DNA of 47,396 bases from Echinococcus granulosus (GCF_000524195.1 NW_020170524.1:108099-155494), one strand, 5' to 3'; positions 12,554-24,497 are shown, counted from the stretch's first letter. The notes: generated by a model from the sequence alone, not told the origin. Numbers and translations are program-made.

Positions 12554-14277
12554 GAAAAAACATTATTTCGTGTATCAAGGTACAACCAGTACAATGTTAA
12601 AGCCTGGGGGGAACTATCGAGAGTCATAAAAAGTGCAAGAACATTTCACCAGTTTTTTTAAAAACAGCTCGCTAATCACTTTTGCAGAGTTCGGAGGGCT
12701 CAAACCCTAGAGCTGGTCAAACGTAGTAATTGTCCCTAGGGAGAGAGGGAATGAGTTGCGAAACCAGCACATGCCGGAGTGTAACAGCGGTTGTGTAAGA
12801 AAACGAGAGCAGCAGAAGTTATTAGGCACCAAGACAATCGCCACACCCTTAGCAGTATAAAAAAGTGTCAGGATTTCTGTAGTCATACGTCTGTTATACT
12901 CTACTTCGATGTGAAGCTCTCAGCGACTGCGATTCGTGAAGAGTTTTGTCTTCCGTGGAAGGTGTGAAATCCATAAAAGCATCTAAAATGGCGGAGTAAG
13001 TTCTGAAACCAGAAAACAGGATAAAAAGCCGTGTAATTGGTGGACAGAACCGTCATATAAGTCTTCCATTTGATGTATTCTGGTAATCATGTTCCTGAGG
13101 GCAATTCTTTTGAGGTCGTTCTGTCGCTAGTAAAGAATACCTCTGCTGAGTCTAGTCTGAGCACGCTTTCCCTGACACTTGACTTTATATATTTAGGAAA
13201 AGTAAAGCATTACAGTACTTCGCTAGGAATTCGTCCATATTGCCATTGGGTTTCTAATTTCAAGATGTCGTCACTAGGTGCCGCCTACAGATCCTAATCA
13301 CCCACGTTTCTACCTTCTGTGTAGCAAATGTATCCCCAACACCATTCGCCAACGGGCAATTTCCGGAAATGCTTCGAAGTTAAGCAGTGAGGAACACCTC
13401 TAGCCAGCGTGGACAGGAGCCAAGAAGAGCCAACGCCTAGTATAAACGTGGTTATAAGGTTTCACTTACTTCTGATGGATCACTATGTCACGAAGACCAA
13501 ATGGTCGTTCAGCAGCCTTGACGGACTAACCCTCCAGGCATTTGGTTATATAAAAAGTGAAATCCCTAGGTTAGTTAGAATGCTGCTGACCAAAAGTTTA
13601 TGGCGTTAACTACACGACTCCAAATCTTGGCCGATAATTTGTGAAATCTGATGACGGATGTTATTTGTCCGGAACAGTCCTTAGTAGTCAGTCTGCGCCC
13701 ATTGCCATCGGGCAAAGCGTCCATTGACATTAATGTTGAAATTGTATAGATACCACCTTTAGGTTTCGTCCATAGACACAGAGGACGAGGTAAGAACACT
13801 ATCTTTCTTAGTACTCCAATAGTTGTTATATAGCCGCTAAGATGTAGCTAATCCCAGTGCTGGAGAAATTACGACGTGATCCTCAAGATGCGGTGTTCCA
13901 TCATGTGCAATGGAAATTTCTCAAGGCGTTTGGAGGATTATGAAAGTCTTATTAAATAAATGCAGGATAGAATGGTAACATTTCCATGGATGGCAAATTG
14001 GATCAACGAGTGAAATTGGCTATGGCTGTGCAAGCTGACAACTAGAAGCACTTATATTTCTGTGAAAGATTGACGAATTGGGTTGCTACCTTATATAATG
14101 GATTTGAAACCGGATTGCTGGCTATTTTGAGAGTAAACATATGATGCAATGTTTCATCGTCGGATCACTGCAGTAGAGGACTTCGCTGAAAAAACTGTAA
14201 GCATATGAGATGAATTTCAAGGTTTTCTGATCAGTGATGATAACCTTGTGCCAAGCAAATTCTTGCGAGCTGTTCTA

Positions 14278-14424
14278 ACTGTAGCGTCCCGAGACCCCCT
14301 GAAGACGAAAGAAGACACAATACTCGGGCAGAATATATATTCAGCACGGAGAAGGCTTTTGGGCTACTGGCATGGCCCGAAGGCCAGCCCACCCAGCGAG
14401 GTACAAGAAGGCAAATTCAAAAGC
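14278..14424 (-). mobile_element. LTR-like repeat, copy 1 (minus strand)
   Basis: Read on the minus strand, this stretch contains two blocks also present near 44.1-44.5 kb. Block X (14321-14424) carries CTCGCTGGGTGGGCTGGCCT and GAATATATATTCTGCCCGAG. Block Y (14278-14320) carries TGTGTCTTC...CTTCAGGGGGTCTCGGGACG. Here X runs directly into Y, whereas in the other copy they are 334 nt apart with a primer-binding-like site after X. An open frame through X (LAGWAGLRAMPVAQ) is conserved in both copies, but this may only reflect recent shared ancestry. It is best read as a fragment of a small LTR retroelement. Confidence 0.6.
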
Positions 14425-14921
14425 TAGCAGCTGTTTTCTGGTGCAGGTCTTTGAGCCGTTGCATGCAAAATGGATAGCGCTTAGGCTGTCAAGCTTTTGG
14501 CAAATGACGCTTCGAGGTTGATAGGTTCGGTCGATTACCTCGAGTAGCACAACCTATAGCTCTTTTTTGACGGAATCCAGCTAGCATAATTTATTAAAAC
14601 AACTTAACAGCATTACTGACTATCTTTCTTATTGGCAGCCATTAGTTGCAAGTTTAATAAGTGACATAGATATCAAAAAAGAATTTAAAAGTATGAAATG
14701 CTTCTAAGATAATTTTCTTAAAAAGATCACTAATTAGTTTAATTGCAAATGCATGCTACACCTAAAAGAACAAACACAACTTTGTTTTAGTACGTGTAGA
14801 GTAGGAGCGGCGTACAATCGCCAATGCATGCTGTGGTAGCCCGCGCCTTAAACGTGGCATTGGTATCCTAATGGAGTCTTTTGTTATTCCTGGTATAAAT
14901 ATTTTCTTAATGGTTTACCAA

Positions 14922-15945
14922 AGGAACATTTCTCGGATTTAAGGATGAGAAGACAGTAGAGGGCGATTTTACACATGTTCACTGTGGGAAAATTCTCGCC
15001 ACTGTTGCAGGCCGCGTTAATAAGTCATTAGAATCAGATTCTCGAGTAATGCTGAAGTAATTCAGTAATGAAAACTTCAGACCAGGATATCCGTTTTACC
15101 CATTCGGAAAGCTTGCCCGACTCCCGACGTTGGTTCAATCGTCATCGCAAAGGTGTGTATCGATCTAATAATTTGGTTCTACGGCATTAAATAGCGAAAA
15201 TTCAGGCAAATATTAGCAAACGTATAACGCTGGAATTCACTTTGTCTGATGTCCTTTTCGGGCTTTCTCCCATTGAGAAAAGCCCCTGATGTTTCTTTTA
15301 TAAGATGCTACTAATAATGATACCGACAGTAGCACTGGCCTTAACTTGTCACCTCTCCAGATTGCCAACATTACGCGTCGTTTTGCCCGCTGTGACCTCG
15401 TTGCAATAGACGACCGACCTCTAGCCGGCAAATTTCGTGGCATGATCCGCCGTGAGGATATTCGCGCAACCCAGCGGGATCGTGCCGAACCTACACTCTC
15501 CTTCCGTCCCGGTGATCTGGTCCGTGCGCGAGTCATAAACATTGTGGGCTCCAGTTCTGGTGCATACGCCTCCACCTGCCTCCCTGAGGCGGAGGCATGC
15601 TGCGCTGAGGTAGGTGAGGTGATTGCGGCGGCACGTGCCGTCGCTGGTGCTGTCCAACCCTCTCCAGCGCACGGGGTTACTGGATCAAGTGCTGCTACGA
15701 CCACTTATCTCCTCTCTACGGCGGAGGAAGAGCTTGGTGTGGTGCTGGGCCTCGGACGCCCTCCGCTCAGCGGAACCGCTAATGTTCTCGGTGCCACCTC
15801 TGGATGCCCTCTTTTGCCTACCAGCTGGACGGAAATGATTTGTCCCCGTACCCTCGTTAGATTCCCGCGTAAGGTGGCGCGGGTTCCTGACGAACTGTTA
15901 AAAGTGCTTTTGTGTAACTCGGAGGAGATGAGCTCCTCTGTATGA
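14922..15945 (+). CDS. EXOSC1: Exosome complex component CSL4 (EXOSC1)
   Basis: The visible exons are about 14922-15045, 15081-15152 and 15361-15945 (stop), with introns of 35 and 208 nt. The N-terminal part (HVHCGKILATVAGRV, then VGSIVIAK) matches the CSL4 N-terminal domain. The last exon encodes IANITRRFARCDLV, KFRGMIRREDIRATQRDRAE, SFRPGDLVRARVINIVG, TYLLSTAEEELGVV, SWTEMICPRTLVRFPRKVAR, which is the S1 RNA-binding domain and C-terminal ribbon of CSL4. CSL4 is a cap subunit of the RNA exosome, which degrades and processes RNA 3' to 5' in nucleus and cytoplasm. About 50 extra Ala/Ser/Gly-rich residues interrupt the S1 domain between VINIVG and TYLLSTAE. The initiator codon probably lies in an unfound upstream exon, because the frame is closed by TAA just before 14922. 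Confidence 0.92.
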
Positions 15946-17005
15946 ATACATGTTTACATTTTTTTGATTGCGCATTCTCTTATTTTGTAAGTTCGCCTTG
16001 CTCATCTTGTATTTTGTATAGCACTGAACTCTTAATTAATTGATAATGCTCTCTGAGTATTTGAAGCTGCAATCACTTGACTGCCGTCTATGAATCGGTA
16101 GATCGGAGGTATTGGAGTCGGTGGTAGGAAACGCGGTTCCCTAAACTTTTTTCTCCAGCACGCAGCCCATGATTACTCCTGAATAAGTGGCTTGCTGCAG
16201 TTTTTATTTTACGGGTACAGATTTGATCCGGTATTTCGTTTAACTGTGTACTGACCTACGCGGCCAGGTTATGCTTCCTGTCTGTGACATGGACTTCGAA
16301 CTATGCCAGTAGCCTCCTGGCTCTAGTGTACGTCAGTGGCTTGTTACTTTACAGTACTTCGGCTTTTTAGACATCAGAGAAGAAATGGGGCGCTACGGCA
16401 GATTTCAGTGGTATCTGTTAATGTACATTTTTTTCGTGCCCTCTTTCTCTAGGATGTTTGAAAATGATTAAACAACTGAATTATTTTGGCCTCAAAACTA
16501 TCTAGAGACTTATTTTTATTTTAAAGTCTAGATTTCATTTTTTTGAGTGAAGAGCATTATAGCGGATTCCCCTCGAAAATAGTGTCGGAATTAGAATCAT
16601 TTTGATTTTAATGAAGACTAGTCGCGTCGTAGCTATGACATTGGACTTCTGAGCGTTTATTACTATGGGGTGAGCCTCTCTGGTGGCTTACTGTTTGATG
16701 TAAATTTCGTCAGAGACTCTCGACATCAAGTAAAACATTCTCCAAATCTGTGGCGTCGCTGCGGAAATCTACTAGACAATGGGTGCGTCCCTGTATAACT
16801 GGGGCAGATTGTGTTAACTACTGAATGTAGTACTTCGTTTGTTCACCCTCGTAGTCATTACATTCAAACATTGGAAGTTATTAAGTTGGGTAGAATTTAT
16901 AGGTATGTTCTCATAAACCCACTCCTCTTTGCCTTAATTTCTTTAAAAGTTAAGGAAAGTAGCAGACCGCACCGAAGAGCTAGTGGGTATAATGCTAATG
17001 AGTTT
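15946..17005. other. Intergenic DNA between EXOSC1 and the NICE-3-like gene
   Basis: About 1.1 kb between two convergent genes. It should hold both 3' UTRs. No canonical AATAAA was seen near the EXOSC1 stop, and no other feature was recognised. Confidence 0.5.
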
Positions 17006-17551
17006 TCATTTTCTGGTGTCATCATTCCTCAACCAGAGCTGTTCATTTCTACCCTTAAGTTGGGCAATTCTCCTCTCAATTCTAGTCATGTCTTGAGCAG
17101 CAATCTCGTCCACCCCAATCACATAGCCCGTCTCTAAGAGTTGCAAGCAGCGGCGAAAGAATTCCAGACCCTGAGGAAGGGATTTGCCTCTCATTGTCTG
17201 CCTGAGAATTCCACTGACAGCAGCGTTAAAAATAGCAGCGGTGTCACTGACCTCGGATGCAGGGATTCTGTCCCCTGGAAAGGGGTCGTACTGAAGGAGA
17301 CTTAGAAAAAGCAGGAAGTTGAGGCGGAGAAGCTCGTTGCTTAGGACGGCTCCAGGACCCTGGCATTGCTTCTTGGACACGGGAAGTCCGTGTAAAATGA
17401 GACGACTGTTATTTCTGAAGTGATTGAGAATGAGGATAAACATAACAATAGAGTACGAGATCACTACAACACAGACAATAAGGGCAGTCGTTCGGTTTGG
17501 TTCTGTACTATTTTCTACTTCGGAGGCCGATTCTTTTGATGTGACATTCAT
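17006..17551 (-). CDS. Single-pass membrane protein, NICE-3 / C1orf43-like
   Basis: A single uninterrupted frame of 181 codons with an ATG at 17551. The first 24 residues carry three N-glycosylation sequons (NVT, NST, NRT). One strong membrane helix follows (TALIVCVVVISYSIVMFILI), then a basic stretch and a helical soluble domain. The region from ASEVSDTAAIF through GKSLPQGLEFF to LQLLETGYVIGVDEI resembles in order the conserved core of NICE-3 proteins (GKNFRSYLLDLR...LLDGYETARYG in human), but weakly. The vertebrate protein is about 250 residues and has been linked to Golgi localisation and phagocytosis. The absence of introns and shorter tail are noted. The family assignment is tentative; that the frame is a real gene is more secure. 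Confidence 0.5.
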   Translation of the reverse strand: MNVTSKESASEVENSTEPNRTTALIVCVVVISYSIVMFILILNHFRNNSRLILHGLPVSKKQCQGPGAVLSNELLRLNFLLFLSLLQYDPFPGDRIPASEVSDTAAIFNAAVSGILRQTMRGKSLPQGLEFFRRCLQLLETGYVIGVDEIAAQDMTRIERRIAQLKGRNEQLWLRNDDTRK

Positions 17552-18412
17552 TTTGCGTACTTCTCAGGCAGATTTTGAAACAACGATCGGATGCACAAAC
17601 GTGGTAGCCATGTCAGTCTGACTTTTACGTGGAGTACTATGGCAACGAGGGGGATAAGCAGTCAGTTCAAATTTTTTTTATTTACCTTGAATTCAGCGTA
17701 TGATTTATTTTGGCCTCAGGAAAAGCTTGAGGCGTTACATTATAAAAAAATTCAGTCGAATAATAAGAATGATAACTAATGATATCTCCAATTGAGAATA
17801 AGGATATGCGTCAACTGTTCCACTTTATCGGGGAGTAAAAGTGCAATTTTTTAAAGGCTGGATTTAAGTGTGCTGATGAGTTGACGGCTTTAACGTTTTC
17901 TCAGCGCATTTACAGCCTCCGAAAATATAAGATTAGGCGAAGAAATTGCACAAGTATAAAGCTATTCAAGAAGCCCACCCACATGCCTAGTAAAATGGCT
18001 ATAAATGGGTTAGGAGGGAAGGATTTGCAGAAATGAATTCATATTTTTGACCAATTATTAAAAATATTGCAAAAAGAGGCCAAAATAGCTAAATATCTGT
18101 ATTGCATATGAGCAATATAATTGTTATTGAGGTGTTTGCTGATACAACCTTTAAGATATAACTTTTAATTATAACGAAACTTTAGATGAGATTGTGTGCG
18201 TGAAAGCATCAAAAGATTTTGCCAAAAGTTATCATAAGTCAACCATCAAATAATAAAATTCAATATTAAAATGAAGAATTTGCTTTATTCATAAGCTTGC
18301 GAATATTGAATTAGGCCTTGAATGAATCTTGTTTTGCCCACCTATGTGGTAGGCGTACTTCTTGGAGGTCGTCGGTTGTGGGAATAAGCATCGTTCATAC
18401 TTTGATGTAATT
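17552..18412. other. Bidirectional upstream interval
   Basis: The 861 nt between the start of the minus-strand NICE-3-like gene and the plus-strand WDFY gene. The pair is divergent, so promoters for both probably lie here. The DNA is AT-rich and I see no nameable motif or coding exon. Confidence 0.45.
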
Positions 18413-21400
18413 ATGGCTTCTATTGTTACTCCAGGACTGAAAGACGGTAGCAAACCAGATTTAATTTCTATCATCAGCGGGTTCGAGGGTGACGTACATG
18501 ATGCTATTTTTATTGCGAAGGAGATTTACATTTTGACCAGTTCCGAGGACAGGTTATTACATTGCGTTATTTTTCTAAATAGTTTAGGGCCTTGCGATTA
18601 TGGGTGATGCGTGACAGTGGAAGGTACTGGCCTTCTGTTGAGAAAGCTCTTCCAAGTACTTACTCATTTGTCGGCAGTTACCTTATCATTTAGGTCCCGC
18701 CGTCATAATATTATTTGACAAGCAAACAAGTCGAATTTGCACGGGATTGGCAAATGGGACGATATCTGACTTTACATTGAGTGCAGATTACAATGGCATT
18801 AATCACAATCGGGATATCTTAGCCCATGTTGATCGGATTACCGGACTTTTATGGATTAGAAAGCTGAAGCTTATCATCTCAACCTCAAAAGACCAAACCG
18901 CTAGTTGGTTTAATGATGAAAATGGCCAACAATTAGGGTCGTTTAATATTGAAGCCGCCGGAACCTGTCTTCAGTATGAGTTTATTCCAAATATCCATTA
19001 AACTATTTGTTTTCCTCTCATTTCATTTTAGTGCAGTGCTCACTTTGTCTCATTTCTAGATTTGATGTGGCCACAAACTGTCTGTTCGTAGGAGATGCCA
19101 ATGGGCGAATCACGCTCCTCAGTTTCGCCAAGTCGCGTGACCTCTCCTCCTACGAGTTGATCCGTCAGCTCCACGGTCACACCAAATGCGTGACTTCTAT
19201 GTGCTGGGATGGTGTGACTTCTCGTCTCATTTCATCATCTGCTGACAACTCTGTTATTCTCTGGGACATTGGAGGTGGCAAAGGAACAGCTTTTGAGCTC
19301 CAAGTAAGCCTTCCTTTGCCTTGTTTTGGACTCCGTCAAATTCCATATTTGTCAGCATTGCTCTGGTACACTACTCTTTTATTGGATAATTTTGAAGCTG
19401 AGTTTGACACTCCTCACTCGCCTAATAGAGCTTAAGTTTGTGCCATTTTCGTCCCAATTCCGGGATGTATTGAGTGCCGATGAACTTCTAATCTACTAGG
19501 TGGAATTTTCGTCATATTTCATTGTTGTTGGCATTTCTTATCCTAACTCCGTCGCCAAAAACTTTCCTCCACAGAACTTTAGCTAAATTAACTTTTTTAT
19601 CAATCACGCAGAGTAATGTTTCATATGTCGCACATCTGTCTCTAAACCTTCAAAATGTGTCCAGTTCCCTCTTGGCGGCACCTGTACTTTTGAACTCGCT
19701 TTATTTTCACCACTCAGCGATTATTTAAAGACGTAGCTGAAGTAAACAACTTTGAACTTGTTTTGTCATTTTTTTCCTTCTGATTAGTGGATTTCTCGCT
19801 TGCATAAACCAATACGCAGTCTATATTTATTTTCTATATCACTGCATCTCTCATTTTATTTTTCATCGTGTGAATTTGTAATTGAGACAGAAAACAAGAT
19901 TTCATCTCTATCATCATTAAAATGGCTTGCGAGCCCTAGTTGATTGCTAGTTTATTTGTAGTAAACAAAAGCCCCACGTTTTTTAAATTGCAACAGCTCA
20001 CTAACGTTACCTTTTCTGTGCTCTTGAGATCTAAGTCCTATTGTCCCAAAAGACTCAATCACCGAAGTTGTTTTGGAGAGCTATGTATTAGTTTCTTTAT
20101 TACAAACGCAGCATCTGTCTCATATCCGTTACCAGGGCTAGTGTTGGCTCTCGGTAAGCATCGAAAACTGCATGCTTAGTGTTGTGCTAACAACTCCTAG
20201 GTAAGTCTTTACATTCCCAGTTAAGTTTGCCTTTGGTTGCTACTGCTTCCTATTTAACTTAATATTTATTAAACCAGGAATATGTCCCTTAAAATTCCCA
20301 GTCGGCTCTACCAGGATTTGTTACCTTGGTCATGCCGTTGCTGCGATGAGGAATGGTCTGCGAGTATAATTTCTACATGCCAGCCCACTCTACAGGCGCC
20401 GGTACACATCTCTCATATCCTGGACGAGCTACCTCCCCATTTTCTGGGTTCGCGAGGTGTGGAAGGTGACTCACTAAGTTCAGAATGGGTATCATCGGTG
20501 CTTACGGACACACCTCAGATGATCAGTCGTATATTTCATTTGCACTTTTCTTGCTATTACTGCAAGTAATGAGCATTCGCTTTCGAAAGCTTACCAAACT
20601 GAAAAATTTCCCGCATAAGTCCGAACAGTTTTCGTCCCTACACCCGCCAAATCCACCTTATCTATCTATTTCATTAATTAAAAATTGACTCATTAGCAAA
20701 CATTGCATGCATCAGTACAGAAGTGGTTTTGTCCACTGTTCCACACGGTGGTAGGTATGATGGGCGGGTAGAGATGAGTGCGATTTATCGAAAGCTGGAG
20801 AGAGGGTACTACCTTCATCATGTCTACTTTTTAATATTTTGTTAAATGGAATAAAGCTTAATCAACAAACAATGCAACATCACGGTGATGGGCAGCTCTG
20901 GGCTCTCTTCTTTGTCGCTTTGAGTTACAGGCTGTGTTTTCGGTCACACTTTTAGAACAACAGTCATCGAGTGGTTTTTACCTACACTAACGTTCTTTAT
21001 AACTCCTCTCAAAAAAAACTGACCTTTGAACCGACCATGTGCAAAGCTACGGATTCTGCAAAGACTAGTAGGCGGGTGAAAAGATGCATTGAGTGACATG
21101 GAGGAAAGAAGATCTAGGCGCGGGACACGCTAAACGGCTTTATTTTCTCTGTTGCAGGGTCACAGGAGCACCGTCACCTCAGCTAAGTGGTGGCACAAAC
21201 CAGTCCCCTCCACTGCTACTGCTGGCAATGGTGAAGATACAAAGAGTTTCCGGCCTGCAGCCGCCAGCGTCGCCACCTACGTCATCTCTACAGGTCTGGA
21301 TGGTCTTGTCTTCTTCTGGCTTATTGACGGTGAAAGCGCCCATGGCCGCCGTGTTAGACGTCAGGAGACGCCCAACTGGGCCGAGTCTGACATCTGCCAG

Positions 21401-22405
21401 CTCTGCTCTGCACCCTTCTTCTGGAATATTAAGAAAATGTGGACTGACATGTCAGTTGGTGTTCGGCAGGTTAGTTCCTTTAATGCACGTGGAGGCATAT
21501 GAAAATGTCGCGGAGAGGGTGTAACCGACTCCAAGCTGTTGCTAACTCACTCTCTCGTGCTGTGATGCATAGCCGATAGGGTAGATTGTTTAGATAATGT
21601 AAAATAACCGACCCTAAAAGGTAATCACCACCGCGTCATTTGCGATTACGAGTGACACATCCAGTCACCACAACGGGCCAATTCATTCACATTGACCAAT
21701 AGTTTGACTACCATCTGAAGAACAAGCTTACACAATGTGCATAACTTGGTCAGATTTCTCTCGGTACACCCACAAAAACCTCCGTTTCGGACCATCGCAC
21801 ATTTTCAGCATTGAAGTAGTCACCGATTCACGTAAAAACCTATTTGGTGCTTCCAGTCTCCACGAGCCATCACACCGCTTGTCAAGACTACAGGAATTTG
21901 TAATTCAATGGCGCAACGACTTACGCGTACTTTAATTCGACTAGATAGAGCGTGATGACAATGCTTTACTTTGTTAATCACTCTCAGCACCATTGTCGCC
22001 GATGTGGAAAAGCCGTGTGTGAAAAATGCTCGTTGAACCGCTCCGTCTACCCGGTGATGGGCTTTGAACGTGAGGTCCGCATGTGCAATGAGTGCTTCAA
22101 GGCCATTTCTGGAGAGGAGTAAGTCCATTCTCCCTATTTCTTTTGTAGAGTATCCATATTGGCAAGCCTAAACCATACTTATGTCTTCTAATAGTCTCAA
22201 CAGTCTGGCGCATTACTTTGATGCCCGCCACCCCATTGTGCGCCAACACCTTCTGGGTGATTTGAACTTCATGCTCACCATCGGAAAGAATAAGGAAGTT
22301 AAGGTGGGTGGGTTTACATCCCCTTCTCTGGATCTTCCATGTCTTCGATTCACACTTTCGATGGCTTCACTTCTTTAGGTGTGGGATCTGAAATCATTCC
22401 TATGA
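18413..22405 (+). CDS. WDFY2: WD40 and FYVE domain protein (WDFY1/WDFY2 type), complete
   Basis: Eight phase-consistent exons (18413-18552, 18588-18655, 18694-18979, 19060-19303, 21158-21469, 21988-22118, 22195-22303, 22379-22405) encode 438 residues; human WDFY2 has about 400. WD40 blades are marked by TSSEDRALRLWVMRDSGRYW, GLANGTISDFTL, ISTSKDQTASWF, LISSSADNSVILWDIGG and ISTGLDGLVFFW. A FYVE zinc finger follows, with paired cysteines in ICQLC, HHCRRCG, VCEKC and MCNEC, and it should bind PI3P on early endosomes. A final blade ends KNKEVKVWDLKSFL. The HHCRRCGKAVC core is split at HH by a 518-nt intron but is intact. Relative to human there is a Ser/Ala-rich insert of about 25 residues after WWHKP. 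WDFY1 and WDFY2 cannot be told apart by eye. The start is the ATG whose context aligns with the first blade. Confidence 0.93.
19304..21157 (+). other. Long WDFY intron
   Basis: A 1854-nt intron between the GGGKGTAFELQ and GHRSTVTSAKW exons, with donor GTAAGC and acceptor TTGCAG. Open frames inside (such as 20282-20569) show no motif and are treated as chance. Confidence 0.75.
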
Positions 22406-22613
22406 TTTTACACTGTTCAGCGACTCCATCATCACCTTTCGTCCCCTACCGTAAAAGGATAAAAAAGACATCCTCGCGAGACTAACTTATGTGTTGTTTA
22501 TCTGATCTAACCTTTCTCTCCGGCACGACACGATTCACATCCAAAGTGACGCTTCTGTAAATACTCAGTTTGAGTTTGCCTGGTGTTTTTTAGCAACAAA
22601 TGCTGTCATTGCT

Positions 22614-22619
22614 AATAAA
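22614..22619 (+). terminator. AATAAA poly(A) signal for the WDFY gene
   Basis: A canonical AATAAA about 210 nt after the WDFY stop codon, within the 295-nt gap to the convergent UQCC1 stop. Confidence 0.5.
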
Positions 22620-22700
22620 ATACCTAGATTGTTTATATTGTTTTAAGAAGTGCAAAAAATGTAGAAAAAGGAGGGGACCTGGGACGAGAACCTTCATGCA

Positions 22701-23496
22701 TCACTTGTCCCATTCTGGCCAAGTAAGACAATAATGCAGGCGTCTGTTGGCGTACTCGGGGTCCAGTTTATCCTCAAAGAGACGCAAAAATGTTGGCATG
22801 CCTTTTCCAACAATCTGATCACTTGATAAAGCGTCTAGGTGTGCAAGTTGTTTGCGGATGTAGTGAACAGCGGAGTCGAGATGAAAGGCCGAAGTGTAAG
22901 ACGATGCGAGGAATAAGTTACGCCAGACAGCAGCTGCCAGAGCAGTATCTGAGTGCAGCAAAAATGCCTCATCATAAGCAAAAACAGAGCCAAAAAACTG
23001 CATGTTGAATACTTCGACGTGGTCATGCTGTTTACGAAGTATGCCAAATGGACGCATTCTGCCCTTCAAGTCAGTCCAGATTAACTACAAGGAACGCAAA
23101 TATGAGTGCGAACGATTCACAAACCTGAATAAACGCTTTTTTAAGAATTTGAGCCTCTTGCCCCTCTCTACGAAGGCGGACTAAACACATCCAAATATGA
23201 AGAGTCGTAAGCGAAAACCATGTCTGGAAGGTGTCTGGCAAATTAAGATTTTCGATGAACTCTTTAAGGTCTGGGTATTCAGCGCAAATTGCGAACATGT
23301 TGGCGCCAGATAGCTTCAACCGCCCAGTGGGATACCTCAAACCATGTCCCATTTGGTATTTTATGGCGTTGAAGAAACCTGGTTTGTCCTGTGGCAAACT
23401 TTGAGGTGGTAAAGCAGAAATCATCCTGTAACCCCCGTAAATGCCGGGTGGTCTAACACGCCATATATAAGGGAACTTTGACCACACAGGATACAT
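22701..23496 (-). CDS. UQCC1: Ubiquinol-cytochrome c reductase assembly factor 1 (UQCC1/CBP3)
   Basis: Two exons, 23496-23125 and 23084-22701 (stop), are joined in phase across a 40-nt intron and encode about 251 residues. The conserved core is present: LNLPDTFQTWFSLTTLHIWM, CLVRLRREG, then LIWTDLKGRMRPFG, FGSVFAYDEAFL and ALAAAVWRNLF. This is the Cbp3/UQCC1 chaperone domain, which assists synthesis and assembly of cytochrome b into mitochondrial complex III. The N-terminus from the ATG at 23496 (MYPVWSKFPYIWRVRPPG) is basic and aromatic, with no acidic residue, consistent with mitochondrial import, though an upstream exon is possible. The gene converges on WDFY with only 295 nt between stops. 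Confidence 0.92.
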
Positions 23497-24497
23497 AAAT
23501 AAAGGAAACAAGCTGGACCCTAGCCTTATAGGTCAAAGGGTGAAAGGCTTAACTGTGACCAAGTTCTTACCAATAAACTTGACCCAAATAAAAAAAAATC
23601 GCCACTTTCTTTACGATGTAAAAAGTGTATATTCTGCTTTAAAAAGCCCTGCATTAAAAATTATGCTTTAAAGAGATCGTATAAGTCACAGTATTACGTA
23701 GATCTGATTATTTCGATTTGCGTGGATTTAAGGTTCGTATATTCAAAAATCTGTAGTTAGACCACAAAAGGACTAATGTTAGATCAAAAGGCCATTAACG
23801 TATTTGTAAGCGCAGATTTGCATTGTGTCAAATTAATTAGTGCACATTTAGTAGTAAACAATCGGCAAGGCATTAGTGCCTAAATTGCGGATTTAAAGTA
23901 GCAATATAAAGCAAAAAATGCTAATTATCAAATAATTAGGGGCAGTAACCTTTTTTACTAAATAATATTACAAAATAAAAAAGTGTTTGCACCTTTTGGA
24001 GCAACTTATTTTGCTTATAGCTCATTTAAACTTTGTAAATGCAAAGCCTTTTTTTAATTTCTACATGCATACAATTTTCTTTCTTGCCCTCGACCTTGGA
24101 TATTGATTTTCTACGTACCAACTTTCAAATAATCTGCGTTTTATTGCGTTATCCAATGCGCATATTTGTTCGATGAACAAGAAGAAAATATTTGTCTTAA
24201 TAGCTAGAATGGGTTTTGAAACACTTAAATTTATGCGCTCTTTAGATTTGCACAGAACCACATGCATCATTACCTATTTTGCCAAATCTTTACATAATTT
24301 GCTATAACATAAGTATCACCATACTAAATTTGGTAAAAATTAGTTTCGCTTTTCGATTTTACGGACGCTCTAGAGCTATACGTAAGCCTACATAGAGTCA
24401 CTTGTAGATCTGTAGAATTATTAGGTTACATTTTTCTTTTATCACATGTAATTGCTGAAATTTTTGGCGGGAGATTGTTTTTTTTTTTCCTTACAGA
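23497..24497. other. AT-rich interval, no gene seen
   Basis: One kilobase of strongly AT-rich DNA between the divergent UQCC1 and 24.5-kb genes. Only one short minus frame (24061-24270) occurs, without motifs. Promoters for both neighbours probably lie here. Confidence 0.5.

Larger units (their letters stand above)
8678..14920. other. Gene-poor 6.2-kb interval with repeats
   Basis: No supported exon was found here. Open frames are under 100 codons and lack motifs (for example + 9961-10161, - 11931-12227, + 13070-13297). The interval holds a diverged duplicated segment (about 9.66 and 10.21 kb), a short TA tract at 12539 and an LTR-like element near 14.3 kb on the minus strand. Scattered old transposon debris is likely but not identifiable by eye. 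Confidence 0.55.

Noticed and set aside
13270..13440. Stretch with ...CGAAGTTAAGCAGTG... and CCTACAG...ATCACCC suggesting a 5S rRNA gene or 5S-derived SINE.
   Set aside because: Only about a dozen bases around AAGTTAAGCAG agree with 5S rRNA; the internal promoter boxes and folding arms are not present at the right spacing. A similar GAAGTTAAGCAG at 29389 is also isolated.
15237..15704. 155-codon minus-strand frame.
   Set aside because: It is the reverse shadow of the CSL4 exon, which has clear homology on the plus strand.
20282..20569. 95-codon frame in the long WDFY intron.
   Set aside because: The flanking exons join in exact phase without it and it shows no WD40 or other motif.
22790..23184. 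Plus-strand frames under UQCC1.
   Set aside because: UQCC1 on the minus strand explains the coding signal.
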